This document shows positions 1 to 5,908 of a stretch of DNA of 6,069 nt, in pieces; positions within the stretch are counted from its first letter, which is position 1, and the number at the start of each line of letters is the position of its first letter. The notes under the pieces are model-generated. The model saw only the letters and a list, made by a program, of their open reading frames with translations, searched no databases and was not told where the DNA came from. Source of the stretch: CAZXIY01 sp964640935 (GTDB taxonomy: Archaea > Thermoplasmatota > Thermoplasmata > Methanomassiliicoccales > Methanomethylophilaceae); assembly GCA_964640935.1 (NCBI GenBank), contig CAZXIY010000068.1, positions 1 to 6,069 on the forward strand. Reading direction: 5' to 3'. Position numbers and translations under genes: made by a program.

Positions 1-116
1 GCGTCCGTCATCGCCAGAGATACCCCTCCGAATATCAGGACCAGGACGAAGATCAGTATTGTTATGGCGGCCAGTATCGTTATCAATATCGGCCGACTGA
101 AATCTTTGTTAGCCAT
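1..116 (-). CDS. Small membrane protein, N-terminal fragment (runs off the window)
   Basis: Reading the minus strand from an ATG at 116-114 gives 38 open codons to the window edge, so the C-terminus is missing. The product starts MANKDFSRP and then has one strongly hydrophobic stretch, about residues 10-31, rich in I, L, V and F and ending in GG. This is a transmembrane helix or uncleaved signal anchor; Lys4 and Arg8 before it suggest a cytoplasmic N-terminus. No Shine-Dalgarno sequence precedes the ATG, but a TATA-like box lies about 27 nt upstream (139-148), which fits a leaderless mRNA and supports this start. The gene is divergent from the mcm operon. I do not recognise the family and only the membrane location can be inferred. 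A pilin-like or other secreted protein with an N-terminal helix remains possible. Confidence 0.65.
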   Translation of the reverse strand, partial: MANKDFSRPILITILAAITILIFVLVLIFGGVSLAMTD

Positions 117-138
117 GTTTTACAATCTGCATCTTTCA

Positions 139-148
139 TAGATAATAC
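139..148 (-). promoter_or_regulatory. Candidate TATA box for the leftward membrane-protein gene
   Basis: On the minus strand this reads GTATTATCTA, an AT-rich stretch in a GC-rich neighbourhood. Its centre lies about 27-28 nt from the ATG at 116, the usual archaeal TATA-to-start distance, so transcription would begin at or one or two bases before the start codon. The lack of a Shine-Dalgarno sequence agrees with a leaderless message. The call rests on position and composition only. Confidence 0.45.
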
Positions 149-215
149 AGTCGCATGGATGCAGGCGCATTTCGCGTTGGAACAATATGCGATGCCGGCT
201 GCGAACTGTACCGAA

Positions 216-226
216 TGCCGTATGGG
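216..226 (+). repeat. 11-bp direct repeat, copy 1 (TGCCGTATGGG)
   Basis: This is an exact match to 270-280, with a start-to-start distance of 54 bp, close to five helical turns. It sits just upstream of the candidate TATA box at 231-236, where an archaeal BRE would lie. Its partner overlaps the ribosome binding site of the first gene. A pair of operator half-sites is one possibility; chance is another. Confidence 0.4.
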
Positions 227-228
227 GG

Positions 229-238
229 CGAATATACA
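229..238 (+). promoter_or_regulatory. Candidate promoter (TATA-like) for the mcm operon
   Basis: The sequence CGAATATACA contains AATATA at 231-236, preceded by a purine/GC-rich run that could serve as a BRE. Initiation 25-27 nt downstream would fall near 260, leaving a leader of about 29 nt that would include the Shine-Dalgarno-like GGGAGT at 278-283. An alternative AT-rich box lies at 254-263 (CATTTTATTA), but it would leave a leader of only a few bases and exclude that ribosome site. The call is weak because archaeal boxes are degenerate. Confidence 0.35.
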
Positions 239-269
239 GTCGTTAACGTGATACATTTTATTACGCGGG

Positions 270-280
270 TGCCGTATGGG
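270..280 (+). repeat. 11-bp direct repeat, copy 2 (TGCCGTATGGG)
   Basis: This is the second exact copy of the repeat at 216-226. Its last three bases form part of the Shine-Dalgarno-like GGGAGT (278-283) of the gene starting at 289, so a protein bound here as DNA, or as RNA in the leader, could affect expression. The 8-bp palindrome CGTTAACG lies between the copies at 241-248. Confidence 0.4.
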
Positions 281-288
281 AGTCCTGC

Positions 289-531
289 ATGCTCGGAGAT
301 GTCGTTCGTTATGTTTGGTTCGTCTTCGGTGACGAAAAGCTCACTACAAAAGAGGTTGAATTCCGCCTTGCGGAACTGTTCGATTATCACTGCCCGGACG
401 ATTTCGCCAAGACGATGACCAAACTCAAACAGGCCGGCTTCGTGAAAGGCGAGGTCTCGCAGGAGAAGGGCGGATGGGTCTGGTGGGTGGACGACGAGTG
501 TAAGAGCAAGGATCTTTCGAAAGTGATGTGA
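289..531 (+). CDS. Small probable winged-helix protein upstream of mcm
   Basis: The product is 80 aa. Its predicted pattern is a hydrophobic first helix (about residues 3-13), a second helix after TTKEVEFRLAEL (19-30), a third helix PDDFAKTMTKLKQAGF (36-51), then a strand-turn-strand KGEVSQEKGGWVWWV (53-67) resembling a wing. That is the shape of a winged helix-turn-helix, but I do not recognise the family and no enzymatic motif is visible. The ATG at 289 is preceded by GGGAGT (278-283), ending 5 nt away, and the frame has a stop (TAA at 244-246) with no earlier ATG, GTG or TTG, so the start is well supported. The stop is only 4 nt before the mcm ATG, so the two are almost certainly co-transcribed and translationally coupled. 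It may be a DNA-binding partner or regulator linked to replication; that role is inferred from context only. Confidence 0.75.
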   Translation: MLGDVVRYVWFVFGDEKLTTKEVEFRLAELFDYHCPDDFAKTMTKLKQAGFVKGEVSQEKGGWVWWVDDECKSKDLSKVM

Positions 532-535
532 TCCG

Positions 536-3118
536 ATGGCAACAGCATTTCAGGATAACGAGATAACGGCGGTCTGGGAGGAGATATTCGGCGGCGACAG
601 CTACCGTCTCAGGATAGCCGAGATACAGGACAACTACCCGGACGAGAAGAGTCTGTACGTGCCGTACTCGGATATCGACGCATGCAATACAGACCTGGCG
701 ATGTTCATGCTGGGCAAACCCGACAGGTGTCTGAATCTCGGAGAGAAGGCACTAAGGGGCATGCTTCCCGCATCGTGGGATCCCGCCGACGCAGTGAATC
801 TCAGGATAACGAATCTTCCGAAGGATGTCCACGTCGGCGTCCGTCAGCTCAGGGCGAAGCATCTGGGAAAGATGGTCGCCATAGAAGGCCTGGTCAGGAA
901 GGCGACTCTTCCGAAGCTGAAGATGACCAATGCCCTTTTCAGATGTGCGAAGTGCGATGCCCAGCTGTGGATAAGGCAGAGGGGCATGTACACGACCGAG
1001 CCGATAATGTGCACGAATGAAGGGTGCAACAAGACGGCTCTCAGATTCATTCTGGACGAAGTCCACTCCGAATACGAGAGCATGCAGAAGATCGAGATCC
1101 AGGAGAACCCGGAAGGTCTGAGGGGCGGGGCGCAGCCGGAGAGGCTGACCGGATACGTCGAGGACGATCTCGCCGGCATAGTCACACCAGGTAACAGGGT
1201 GACGCTCAACGGGATAATAAGGCCTGTCGAGAAAGGCGACCGCGACAAGACAACGGTCTTTGACGTTTATATGGATGTGCAGTCGGTGGAATTCGACCAG
1301 CACGAGTACGACGAGATAGAGATAACGGAAGAGGACGAGAAGAGGATCCTGGAGATGTCCAAGGACCCGGACCTCATGCGGAACATCGTGAAATCCATCT
1401 CGCCGACGATCTTCGGATTGGACAAGGAGAAGGAGGCCGTCGCTATGCAGCTATTCGGCGGTTCGCATAAAGAGATGGACGACAGGACTTCCATAAGAGG
1501 CGACATACACATACTGATGGTCGGAGACCCGGGTGTGGCCAAGTCGCAGCTCTTGGGATACATGAGCCGTCTCGCTCCGAGAGGCGTCTACGCTTCCGGG
1601 AAATCCGCATCCGCGGCGGGTCTGTGCGTCGGCGGAGAGACGACGCTGGTTATGAAGGACGGCTCGACGGAAAAGATCGAGGATTTCGTCAACGCGAGGA
1701 TGACCGCCCCGGAAGAATACAAACCCGGGATATGGCGCCAGGCGACCAGCGACGCGGTGATCCAGTCCATATCTGAATTGGGATCGACAAGATTCCTCCC
1801 CGTCACATACGTATGGAAGATTGCGACGCCCGAGAAACTTTTCAAGATCACCGCCGCCGATATTTCGCTGATCCTCACTCCGGAGACCAAGATACAGGCC
1901 ATGCAGGGCGCGAGATTCGATTGGATTGAGGCCAAGGATCTGAGGGTCGGCGACATGGTATCAACTGTGAGGCAGAACATGCGTCTGTTCCCGATCATCG
2001 ATATCGAACTGCTGACGGGCGGGCTTCCGGATTTCGTATACGATCTGACAGTCGAACCGTCCCATGCGTTCATCGGCTCCGGATTCGTGATACACAACAC
2101 CGCCGCGGCGGTCAAGGACGATTTCGGGGACGGAAGATGGACGCTGGAGGCGGGAGCACTCGTTCTCGCCGATAAAGGATTGGCATGTATTGATGAACTT
2201 GACAAGATGTCCAATCAGGACAGGTCTTCATTGCACGAAGCAATGGAGTCGCAGAGGATATCGGTCGCGAAGGCCGGGATCACGGCGACGCTGCAGTGCA
2301 GATGCTCTCTTCTCGCGGCGGCTAACCCCAAATACGGAAGGTTCGACATGAACGAGAAGATCGTCGGACAGATCGATCTGCCGCCGGCGCTCATGTCCCG
2401 TTTCGACCTCATCTTCGTGATGCAGGACAAGCCGAACGAGGACAGGGACAGGGACATCACCGAGCACATCCTGAAGGCACATCGCCGCGGACAGGCGAGG
2501 GCGATGAAAGAAGATGAGATCGACGGGATAAACAAAGAGATGATCCTAGATCAGACGAGCGCGATATCTCCGGTCTACGACGAAGAGACGATCAGGAAGT
2601 ACGTTGCTTACGCAAAGCAGCACTGCTTCCCGATAATGAGCGATGTTGCCCAGACGATGATCGAGAACGATTATCTCAACATAAGGCGCATGGGAGATGC
2701 GGAGAACGCATCCGTCCCCATCACCGCCAGGCAGCTGGAGGCGTATGTGCGTCTTTCTGAGGCATCCGCGAAATCCAGGCTTAGCAACGTCGTCGAGGAG
2801 ATAGACGCTGCGAGGGCGATAGATCTCGTGGATTACTATCTGAACAGGATAGCCAAGACGTCCAGCGGGACGTACGACATCGACATGGTGAGCAACAGCA
2901 CCACGAACAAAGAGAGGATGAACATCAAAGCGGCCATCGGAGCCATAAGGGAGGCAATAAGCGAGGCCACCCCCTACGGCGGCATAACGATGGAGGAGCT
3001 GAAGTCGAAACTCGCGGAGAAGGGCATATCCGCACCCGTCATAGAATCGGAAGTGGACAGGCTCACGAGCGCCACGGAGATATTCCATTCTCCGGACGGG
3101 AAGGTGAAGATGGCATGA
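536..3118 (+). CDS. mcm: Replicative DNA helicase MCM, interrupted by an in-frame mini-intein
   Basis: The precursor is 860 aa; removing the 158-aa intein leaves 702 aa, normal for archaeal MCM. The family is the hexameric AAA+ ATPase that unwinds DNA 3' to 5' at replication forks. The N-terminal domain has a zinc site with Cys137, Cys140, Cys159 and Cys164. The AAA+ core shows Walker A GDPGVAKS (330-337, Lys336), Walker B ACIDELDKM (550-558, Asp553 and Glu554), a sensor-1 region AAANPKYGRFD (Asn597) and the arginine-finger motif SRFD (Arg622). The last 70 or so residues fit the C-terminal winged helix. The intein sits after SAAGL, so flanking exteins rejoin to the conserved SAAGL-TAAAV. The ATG at 536 starts 4 nt after the upstream gene; GTGAT at 523-527 may pair with the 16S tail. 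The end overlaps the next gene as ATGA. All catalytic residues are present, so spliced protein should be active. Confidence 0.97.
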   Translation: MATAFQDNEITAVWEEIFGGDSYRLRIAEIQDNYPDEKSLYVPYSDIDACNTDLAMFMLGKPDRCLNLGEKALRGMLPASWDPADAVNLRITNLPKDVHVGVRQLRAKHLGKMVAIEGLVRKATLPKLKMTNALFRCAKCDAQLWIRQRGMYTTEPIMCTNEGCNKTALRFILDEVHSEYESMQKIEIQENPEGLRGGAQPERLTGYVEDDLAGIVTPGNRVTLNGIIRPVEKGDRDKTTVFDVYMDVQSVEFDQHEYDEIEITEEDEKRILEMSKDPDLMRNIVKSISPTIFGLDKEKEAVAMQLFGGSHKEMDDRTSIRGDIHILMVGDPGVAKSQLLGYMSRLAPRGVYASGKSASAAGLCVGGETTLVMKDGSTEKIEDFVNARMTAPEEYKPGIWRQATSDAVIQSISELGSTRFLPVTYVWKIATPEKLFKITAADISLILTPETKIQAMQGARFDWIEAKDLRVGDMVSTVRQNMRLFPIIDIELLTGGLPDFVYDLTVEPSHAFIGSGFVIHNTAAAVKDDFGDGRWTLEAGALVLADKGLACIDELDKMSNQDRSSLHEAMESQRISVAKAGITATLQCRCSLLAAANPKYGRFDMNEKIVGQIDLPPALMSRFDLIFVMQDKPNEDRDRDITEHILKAHRRGQARAMKEDEIDGINKEMILDQTSAISPVYDEETIRKYVAYAKQHCFPIMSDVAQTMIENDYLNIRRMGDAENASVPITARQLEAYVRLSEASAKSRLSNVVEEIDAARAIDLVDYYLNRIAKTSSGTYDIDMVSNSTTNKERMNIKAAIGAIREAISEATPYGGITMEELKSKLAEKGISAPVIESEVDRLTSATEIFHSPDGKVKMA
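1625..2098 (+). other. MCM mini-intein (158 aa, no endonuclease domain)
   Basis: The element is precursor residues 364-521. It begins with Cys364 in block A (CVGGETTLVMKDG), has a Hint-like middle, a block F motif VYDLTVEPSHAF (501-512) and ends with the block G motif FVIHN, where His520 and Asn521 are the usual penultimate His and cyclising Asn. The +1 extein residue is Thr522. Flanking sequence is conserved MCM (SAAGL before, TAAAVKDDF after), which fixes both boundaries to the residue. The length is that of a mini-intein: no LAGLIDADG-type endonuclease is visible, so it can probably splice but not home. The expected block B TxxH reads TPET (448-451), so the histidine appears to be Thr. Related archaeal MCM/CDC21 inteins are known, including small ones in Pyrococcus; I recall a shared insertion site but cannot check it here. 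Splicing is inferred, not shown. Confidence 0.95.
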
Positions 3119-3414
3119 GCGGGATATATGTAAGGATACACACAGGTCATAACGAAAGGATACTCGCCGCATGCGACGAGGAGATCATCGGTCAGACGTT
3201 CTCCGGGAACGGAGCGAAGATAACGGTCACGGAATCTTTCTACAACGGAGAGCTCGTAAGCGAAGAGGCTTTCATAGAAAGAATGAAATCAGTGACGATA
3301 ATGAATCTCGTAGGCGAGAGGACCGTTGGCATAGCGATAACGGAAGGTCATGTGTCGAAGGATCGCGTCATGGATATAGGGGACGTCAAGCACGCCCAGG
3401 TAGTGAAAGGATAA
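3115..3414 (+). CDS. DUF424 family protein
   Basis: The product is 99 aa, the usual size for this conserved archaeal family of unknown function. Family-like features are the N-terminal strand YVRIHTGHNE, CDEEIIGQTF (20-29), a SFYNGELV segment (41-48), the stretch IMNLVGERTVGIAI (62-75) and the C-terminal HAQVV (93-97). There is no signal peptide or membrane segment, so it should be cytoplasmic. The start ATG overlaps the mcm stop as ATGA, and AAGGTGA at 3101-3107, 7 nt before it, is a strong Shine-Dalgarno match. The stop overlaps the nmd3 start as TAATG. This tight position next to nmd3 hints at a role in translation or ribosome assembly, but the sequence itself gives no function and no catalytic motif is clear. 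Confidence 0.9.
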   Translation: MSGIYVRIHTGHNERILAACDEEIIGQTFSGNGAKITVTESFYNGELVSEEAFIERMKSVTIMNLVGERTVGIAITEGHVSKDRVMDIGDVKHAQVVKG

Positions 3415-4436
3415 TGTTCTGCGTCAAATGCGGAGTAGAGGGCCAGGAGACGATCGACGGTCTGTGCATAAACTGCTTCCTCGAGGGGAAGAAGCTCATC
3501 ACGACGCCGCACCACATCGACCTGATGAAATGCTTCAACTGCGAAGAGTACGAGATCAAGGACAGATGGGTCAAATGCACGGAGGACGAGGCCATAACCA
3601 ACGTCGCCCTGAGAACTCTGCAGACGATACCGGAGGCCAAAGTGATCTCCGTGGGAACGATGATCGAGAGGCAGGAGGAAAAGACGTTCGTCGTCCACAT
3701 CCAGGCAGATCTCGATATCATGGGCTTCAAGGCGAAGGACGAGGATCAGATAATAGTCCGTCTGAAGAACACCGTGTGCAAAAGATGCTCCAGGCAGCTC
3801 GGCAGCTATTACGAAGCGATAATGCAGATACGCAACAACGAGAAGACGCTCTCGGACGATCTGAGGGACGAAGTAGTCCGCTGGATAACCGCCACGGTGG
3901 AATCCATGGCCAAGACCAACCGTCAGCTCTTCATCACCAAGGTCGAGACGGTCAACGGCGGAGTGGACCTCTACCTGTCGTCCATATCCCTGGGCAAAAC
4001 GCTGACCAGGGATCTCATCGACATATACGGGGCGGAATCCAAAGAGTCCGCATCCCTTGTCGGAATGAACGGCGGATCGGAGGTGTACCGCGTGACATTC
4101 CTCATCAGGCTTCCGCTGTACCACACCGGCGATATCATACAATTCAAGGACCACTATTACGAGCTGACCGCCCTCAGTAAGGTCGGCGGACGCATGACGG
4201 ATCTCATGACATTCCGCGAGACGACGATAAAGAAGGTCGAGCTCCAGGATGTCAAGGTCGTGATGAAGAAGGGAGAGATACGGCAGGCCATCGTCGTTTC
4301 CAGATCCGGGGGCGAGATGCAGGTCATGCACCCGTCGACCTATGCCACCGTCGATATTAAGGTGCCCGAGGATGCGAAGACCGGAGAAACGGTCCCGGTA
4401 GTGGATTTCGACGATCAGCTGCTCTACGTCCCGTGA
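3414..4436 (+). CDS. nmd3: NMD3 family ribosome-assembly protein
   Basis: The product is 340 aa, typical of archaeal NMD3, which lacks the eukaryotic C-terminal shuttling signals. In eukaryotes NMD3 binds the large ribosomal subunit and acts in its export and maturation; the archaeal protein probably binds the large subunit too, but its role is less clear. The N-terminus carries cysteine pairs at 3/6 and 18/21, then 40/43 with Cys55, and a further pair at 122/125 followed by the hallmark LGSYYEAIMQIR (129-140). The C-terminal third (GEIRQAIVVSRSG and after) fits the beta-rich OB/SH3-like part. The ATG at 3414 shares its A with the TAA stop of the DUF424 gene. This start places the first CxxC at residue 3, as in the family; a longer open frame upstream is a shadow of the DUF424 gene. 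Confidence 0.95.
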   Translation: MFCVKCGVEGQETIDGLCINCFLEGKKLITTPHHIDLMKCFNCEEYEIKDRWVKCTEDEAITNVALRTLQTIPEAKVISVGTMIERQEEKTFVVHIQADLDIMGFKAKDEDQIIVRLKNTVCKRCSRQLGSYYEAIMQIRNNEKTLSDDLRDEVVRWITATVESMAKTNRQLFITKVETVNGGVDLYLSSISLGKTLTRDLIDIYGAESKESASLVGMNGGSEVYRVTFLIRLPLYHTGDIIQFKDHYYELTALSKVGGRMTDLMTFRETTIKKVELQDVKVVMKKGEIRQAIVVSRSGGEMQVMHPSTYATVDIKVPEDAKTGETVPVVDFDDQLLYVP

Positions 4437-4440
4437 CCGC

Positions 4441-4450
4441 GTAGTTTTTG
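4441..4450 (+). promoter_or_regulatory. Possible weak promoter for the fumarase genes
   Basis: The 38 nt between the nmd3 stop and the ATG at 4475 contain GTAGTTTTTG, a T-rich block about 28 nt before that ATG and the only AT-rich stretch here. No Shine-Dalgarno sequence precedes either candidate start of the fumarase alpha gene, so a leaderless transcript from this box is possible. Read-through from the upstream operon is equally possible. Confidence 0.22.
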
Positions 4451-4474
4451 ACCATCCTGTACGATACGGCCGTC

Positions 4475-5344
4475 ATGATAACCCTGCCCGAGACTGTGGA
4501 CGAAGTGGTCGTGAAGCTCCTCCGTCTTGCGAATACGAGACTGCCGCATGACGTCGGCTGGGCCCTGGAGGCCGCGGCCGGATGGGAGACCAGCGAGATC
4601 GCATATTCCCAGCTCGGGAGTATCATGGACAACGTGAAGAAATCCGAATTCCTCGGACGCCCGATGTGCCAGGATACCGGGATACCGGTCTTCTACGTAT
4701 CTGGGAGATTCGATTCTTCGATAGCTCAGAAGATCGCGGAAGGTGTTAAGAGGGCGACGCAGACGATACCCCTCAGACCGAACACGGTGGATCCTCTTAC
4801 GAGGAAGAATGCGGGGGATAATCTCGGAGAGGGCATGCCGATCATACATTACAGGCCGACGGACGACGATTTCACCGAGATAACCGTTCTCCCGAAGGGG
4901 GCAGGGTCGGAGAACATGTCCAAACTGGCCATGCTCAATCCCGCGGACGGCATCGAGGGAGTGAAGAGATTCGTCATCGATTCTGTACTGGACGCCGGTG
5001 GACGTCCGTGCCCGCCGACCATCGTGGGCGTCGGCATAGGCGGAACGGCAGACAGATGCGCCGAGATGTCCAAGGAGGCGCTGCTAATGCCGTTGGACAA
5101 GGAGAATCCGGATGCTGACCTCAGGGAACTCGAAGAGGATATTTTCGTAAAGCTCAATTCCAGCGGCCTCGGCCCTATGGGTCTGGGCGGGAACGCGACG
5201 GTCCTCGGCGTCAGGATAAAGAAGGCCTGCTGCCACACGGCGAGTCTGCCGGTGGCCGTTAACATAGGGTGCTGGGCCACCAGAAGGGCCACGGCGAGGA
5301 TAATGTCCGACGGAAAGATAGAGTACACCCAGGAGGGAGAATGA
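4475..5344 (+). CDS. Class I fumarate hydratase, alpha (N-terminal domain) subunit
   Basis: The product is 289 aa. Together with the next gene it forms the 4Fe-4S hydro-lyase that interconverts fumarate and L-malate; the two-subunit form is standard in archaea and some bacteria. The three expected cluster cysteines are visible: Cys65 in RPMCQDTG, Cys179 in RPCPPTIVGVGIGGT and Cys266 in VNIGCWATRRA. Other family segments are PKGAGSEN (140-147) and LGPMGLGGNATVLGV (232-246). The related tartrate dehydratase shares this fold, and sequence alone does not fully exclude it. The start is uncertain: I chose the ATG at 4475, after which the family's first helix follows at a normal distance; an in-frame TTG at 4448 would add nine residues. 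Neither has a clear ribosome site. The stop overlaps the beta-subunit start. Confidence 0.92.
   Translation: MITLPETVDEVVVKLLRLANTRLPHDVGWALEAAAGWETSEIAYSQLGSIMDNVKKSEFLGRPMCQDTGIPVFYVSGRFDSSIAQKIAEGVKRATQTIPLRPNTVDPLTRKNAGDNLGEGMPIIHYRPTDDDFTEITVLPKGAGSENMSKLAMLNPADGIEGVKRFVIDSVLDAGGRPCPPTIVGVGIGGTADRCAEMSKEALLMPLDKENPDADLRELEEDIFVKLNSSGLGPMGLGGNATVLGVRIKKACCHTASLPVAVNIGCWATRRATARIMSDGKIEYTQEGE
5331..5336 (+). promoter_or_regulatory. Ribosome binding site that decides the fumarase beta start
   Basis: AGGAGG lies at the end of the alpha gene, followed by two adjacent in-frame ATG codons at 5341 and 5344. Spacing is 4 nt to the first and 7 nt to the second. The longer spacing is more usual, so 5344 is favoured. 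The strong site suggests the beta subunit is translated efficiently in its own right as well as coupled to alpha. Confidence 0.6.
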
Positions 5345-5907
5345 TGGAGACCCTAGATACGCCGCTGAGCGAGAAGGATGTCCGTTCTCTGAAGCTCGGG
5401 GACATAGTCTATCTGAACGGCCAGGTCATCACCGGCAGGGACGAGATGCATATCCGTGCATTGGAATATGTCGACGAAGGAAAGGAGGTGCCGGACTGCA
5501 TAAGGGGGTCCGTGCTCTACCATTGCGGGCCGATCATGTCGAGATCTGATGACGGCACATGGACCGTTGTCGCGGCAGGACCGACGACCAGCGCTAGGAT
5601 GAACAAGCTCGAGTCCAGGATGATATCCGAATTCGGCATCCGCGCAATAATCGGAAAGGGCGGCATGTCGCCGGAGGTCGGCGAGATGATGAGGAAGACC
5701 GGATGCGTGTACCTCGCCGCCACCGGAGGGGCGGCCGTGACTCTGGCCGACGGTCTTTTTCAGGTCGAAGGCGAGGAATGGTCCGATCTCGGCATGGCCG
5801 AGGCATTATGGAGATTCAGAGCGATGAAGTTAGGGCCGTTCGTCGTTGCGATGGACGCCGACGGGAACAGCCTCTATGAGAATGTCAGAAGATCGCTGAA
5901 AAGATGA
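5344..5907 (+). CDS. Class I fumarate hydratase, beta (C-terminal domain) subunit
   Basis: The product is 187 aa, normal for a stand-alone beta subunit. Family segments in order are TGRDEMH (30-36), VLYHCGPI (57-64), AAGPTTSARM (77-86), AIIGKGGMSP (101-110), CVYLAATGGAA (121-131) and the C-terminal EALWRF...LGPFVVAMDADGNSLY (153-178). This domain supplies substrate-binding residues to the active site shared with the Fe-S alpha subunit. The start follows AGGAGG and shares one base with the alpha stop (TGATG); the ATG at 5341 would add one Met. The longer open frame beginning at 5269 overlaps the alpha gene in another frame and is not a credible start. The stop is 1 nt from the stop of the converging minus-strand gene. 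Fumarase is the best call, with a tartrate-type hydro-lyase as the alternative. Confidence 0.92.
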   Translation: METLDTPLSEKDVRSLKLGDIVYLNGQVITGRDEMHIRALEYVDEGKEVPDCIRGSVLYHCGPIMSRSDDGTWTVVAAGPTTSARMNKLESRMISEFGIRAIIGKGGMSPEVGEMMRKTGCVYLAATGGAAVTLADGLFQVEGEEWSDLGMAEALWRFRAMKLGPFVVAMDADGNSLYENVRRSLKR

Positions 5908-5908
5908 T

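Noticed and set aside
117..288. Replication origin next to mcm
   Set aside because: There is no set of origin recognition boxes and no long AT-rich unwinding stretch; one pair of direct repeats and one 8-bp palindrome are not enough.
155..418. 87-aa open frame across the intergenic region and into the winged-helix gene
   Set aside because: It overlaps the better-supported gene at 289-531 in another frame, has no ribosome site and its residues repeat only because of the 11-bp DNA repeat.
1625..2098. MCM insertion as a frame-preserving family-specific loop rather than an intein
   Set aside because: It starts with Cys, ends with HN before Thr, has a clear block F, and removal restores the conserved SAAGL-TAAAV sequence exactly.
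2546..3172. 208-aa minus-strand open frame opposite the end of mcm
   Set aside because: It is antisense to a conserved coding region, with no recognisable domain or start signal of its own.
3171..3413. Possible N-terminal extension of NMD3
   Set aside because: The extension is the DUF424 gene read in another frame; family zinc cysteines start at residue 3 of the shorter form.
3348..4331. 327-aa minus-strand open frame opposite nmd3
   Set aside because: It lies wholly antisense to a clear NMD3 gene and its His/Leu/Asp-rich composition is that of a mirrored GC-rich coding frame.
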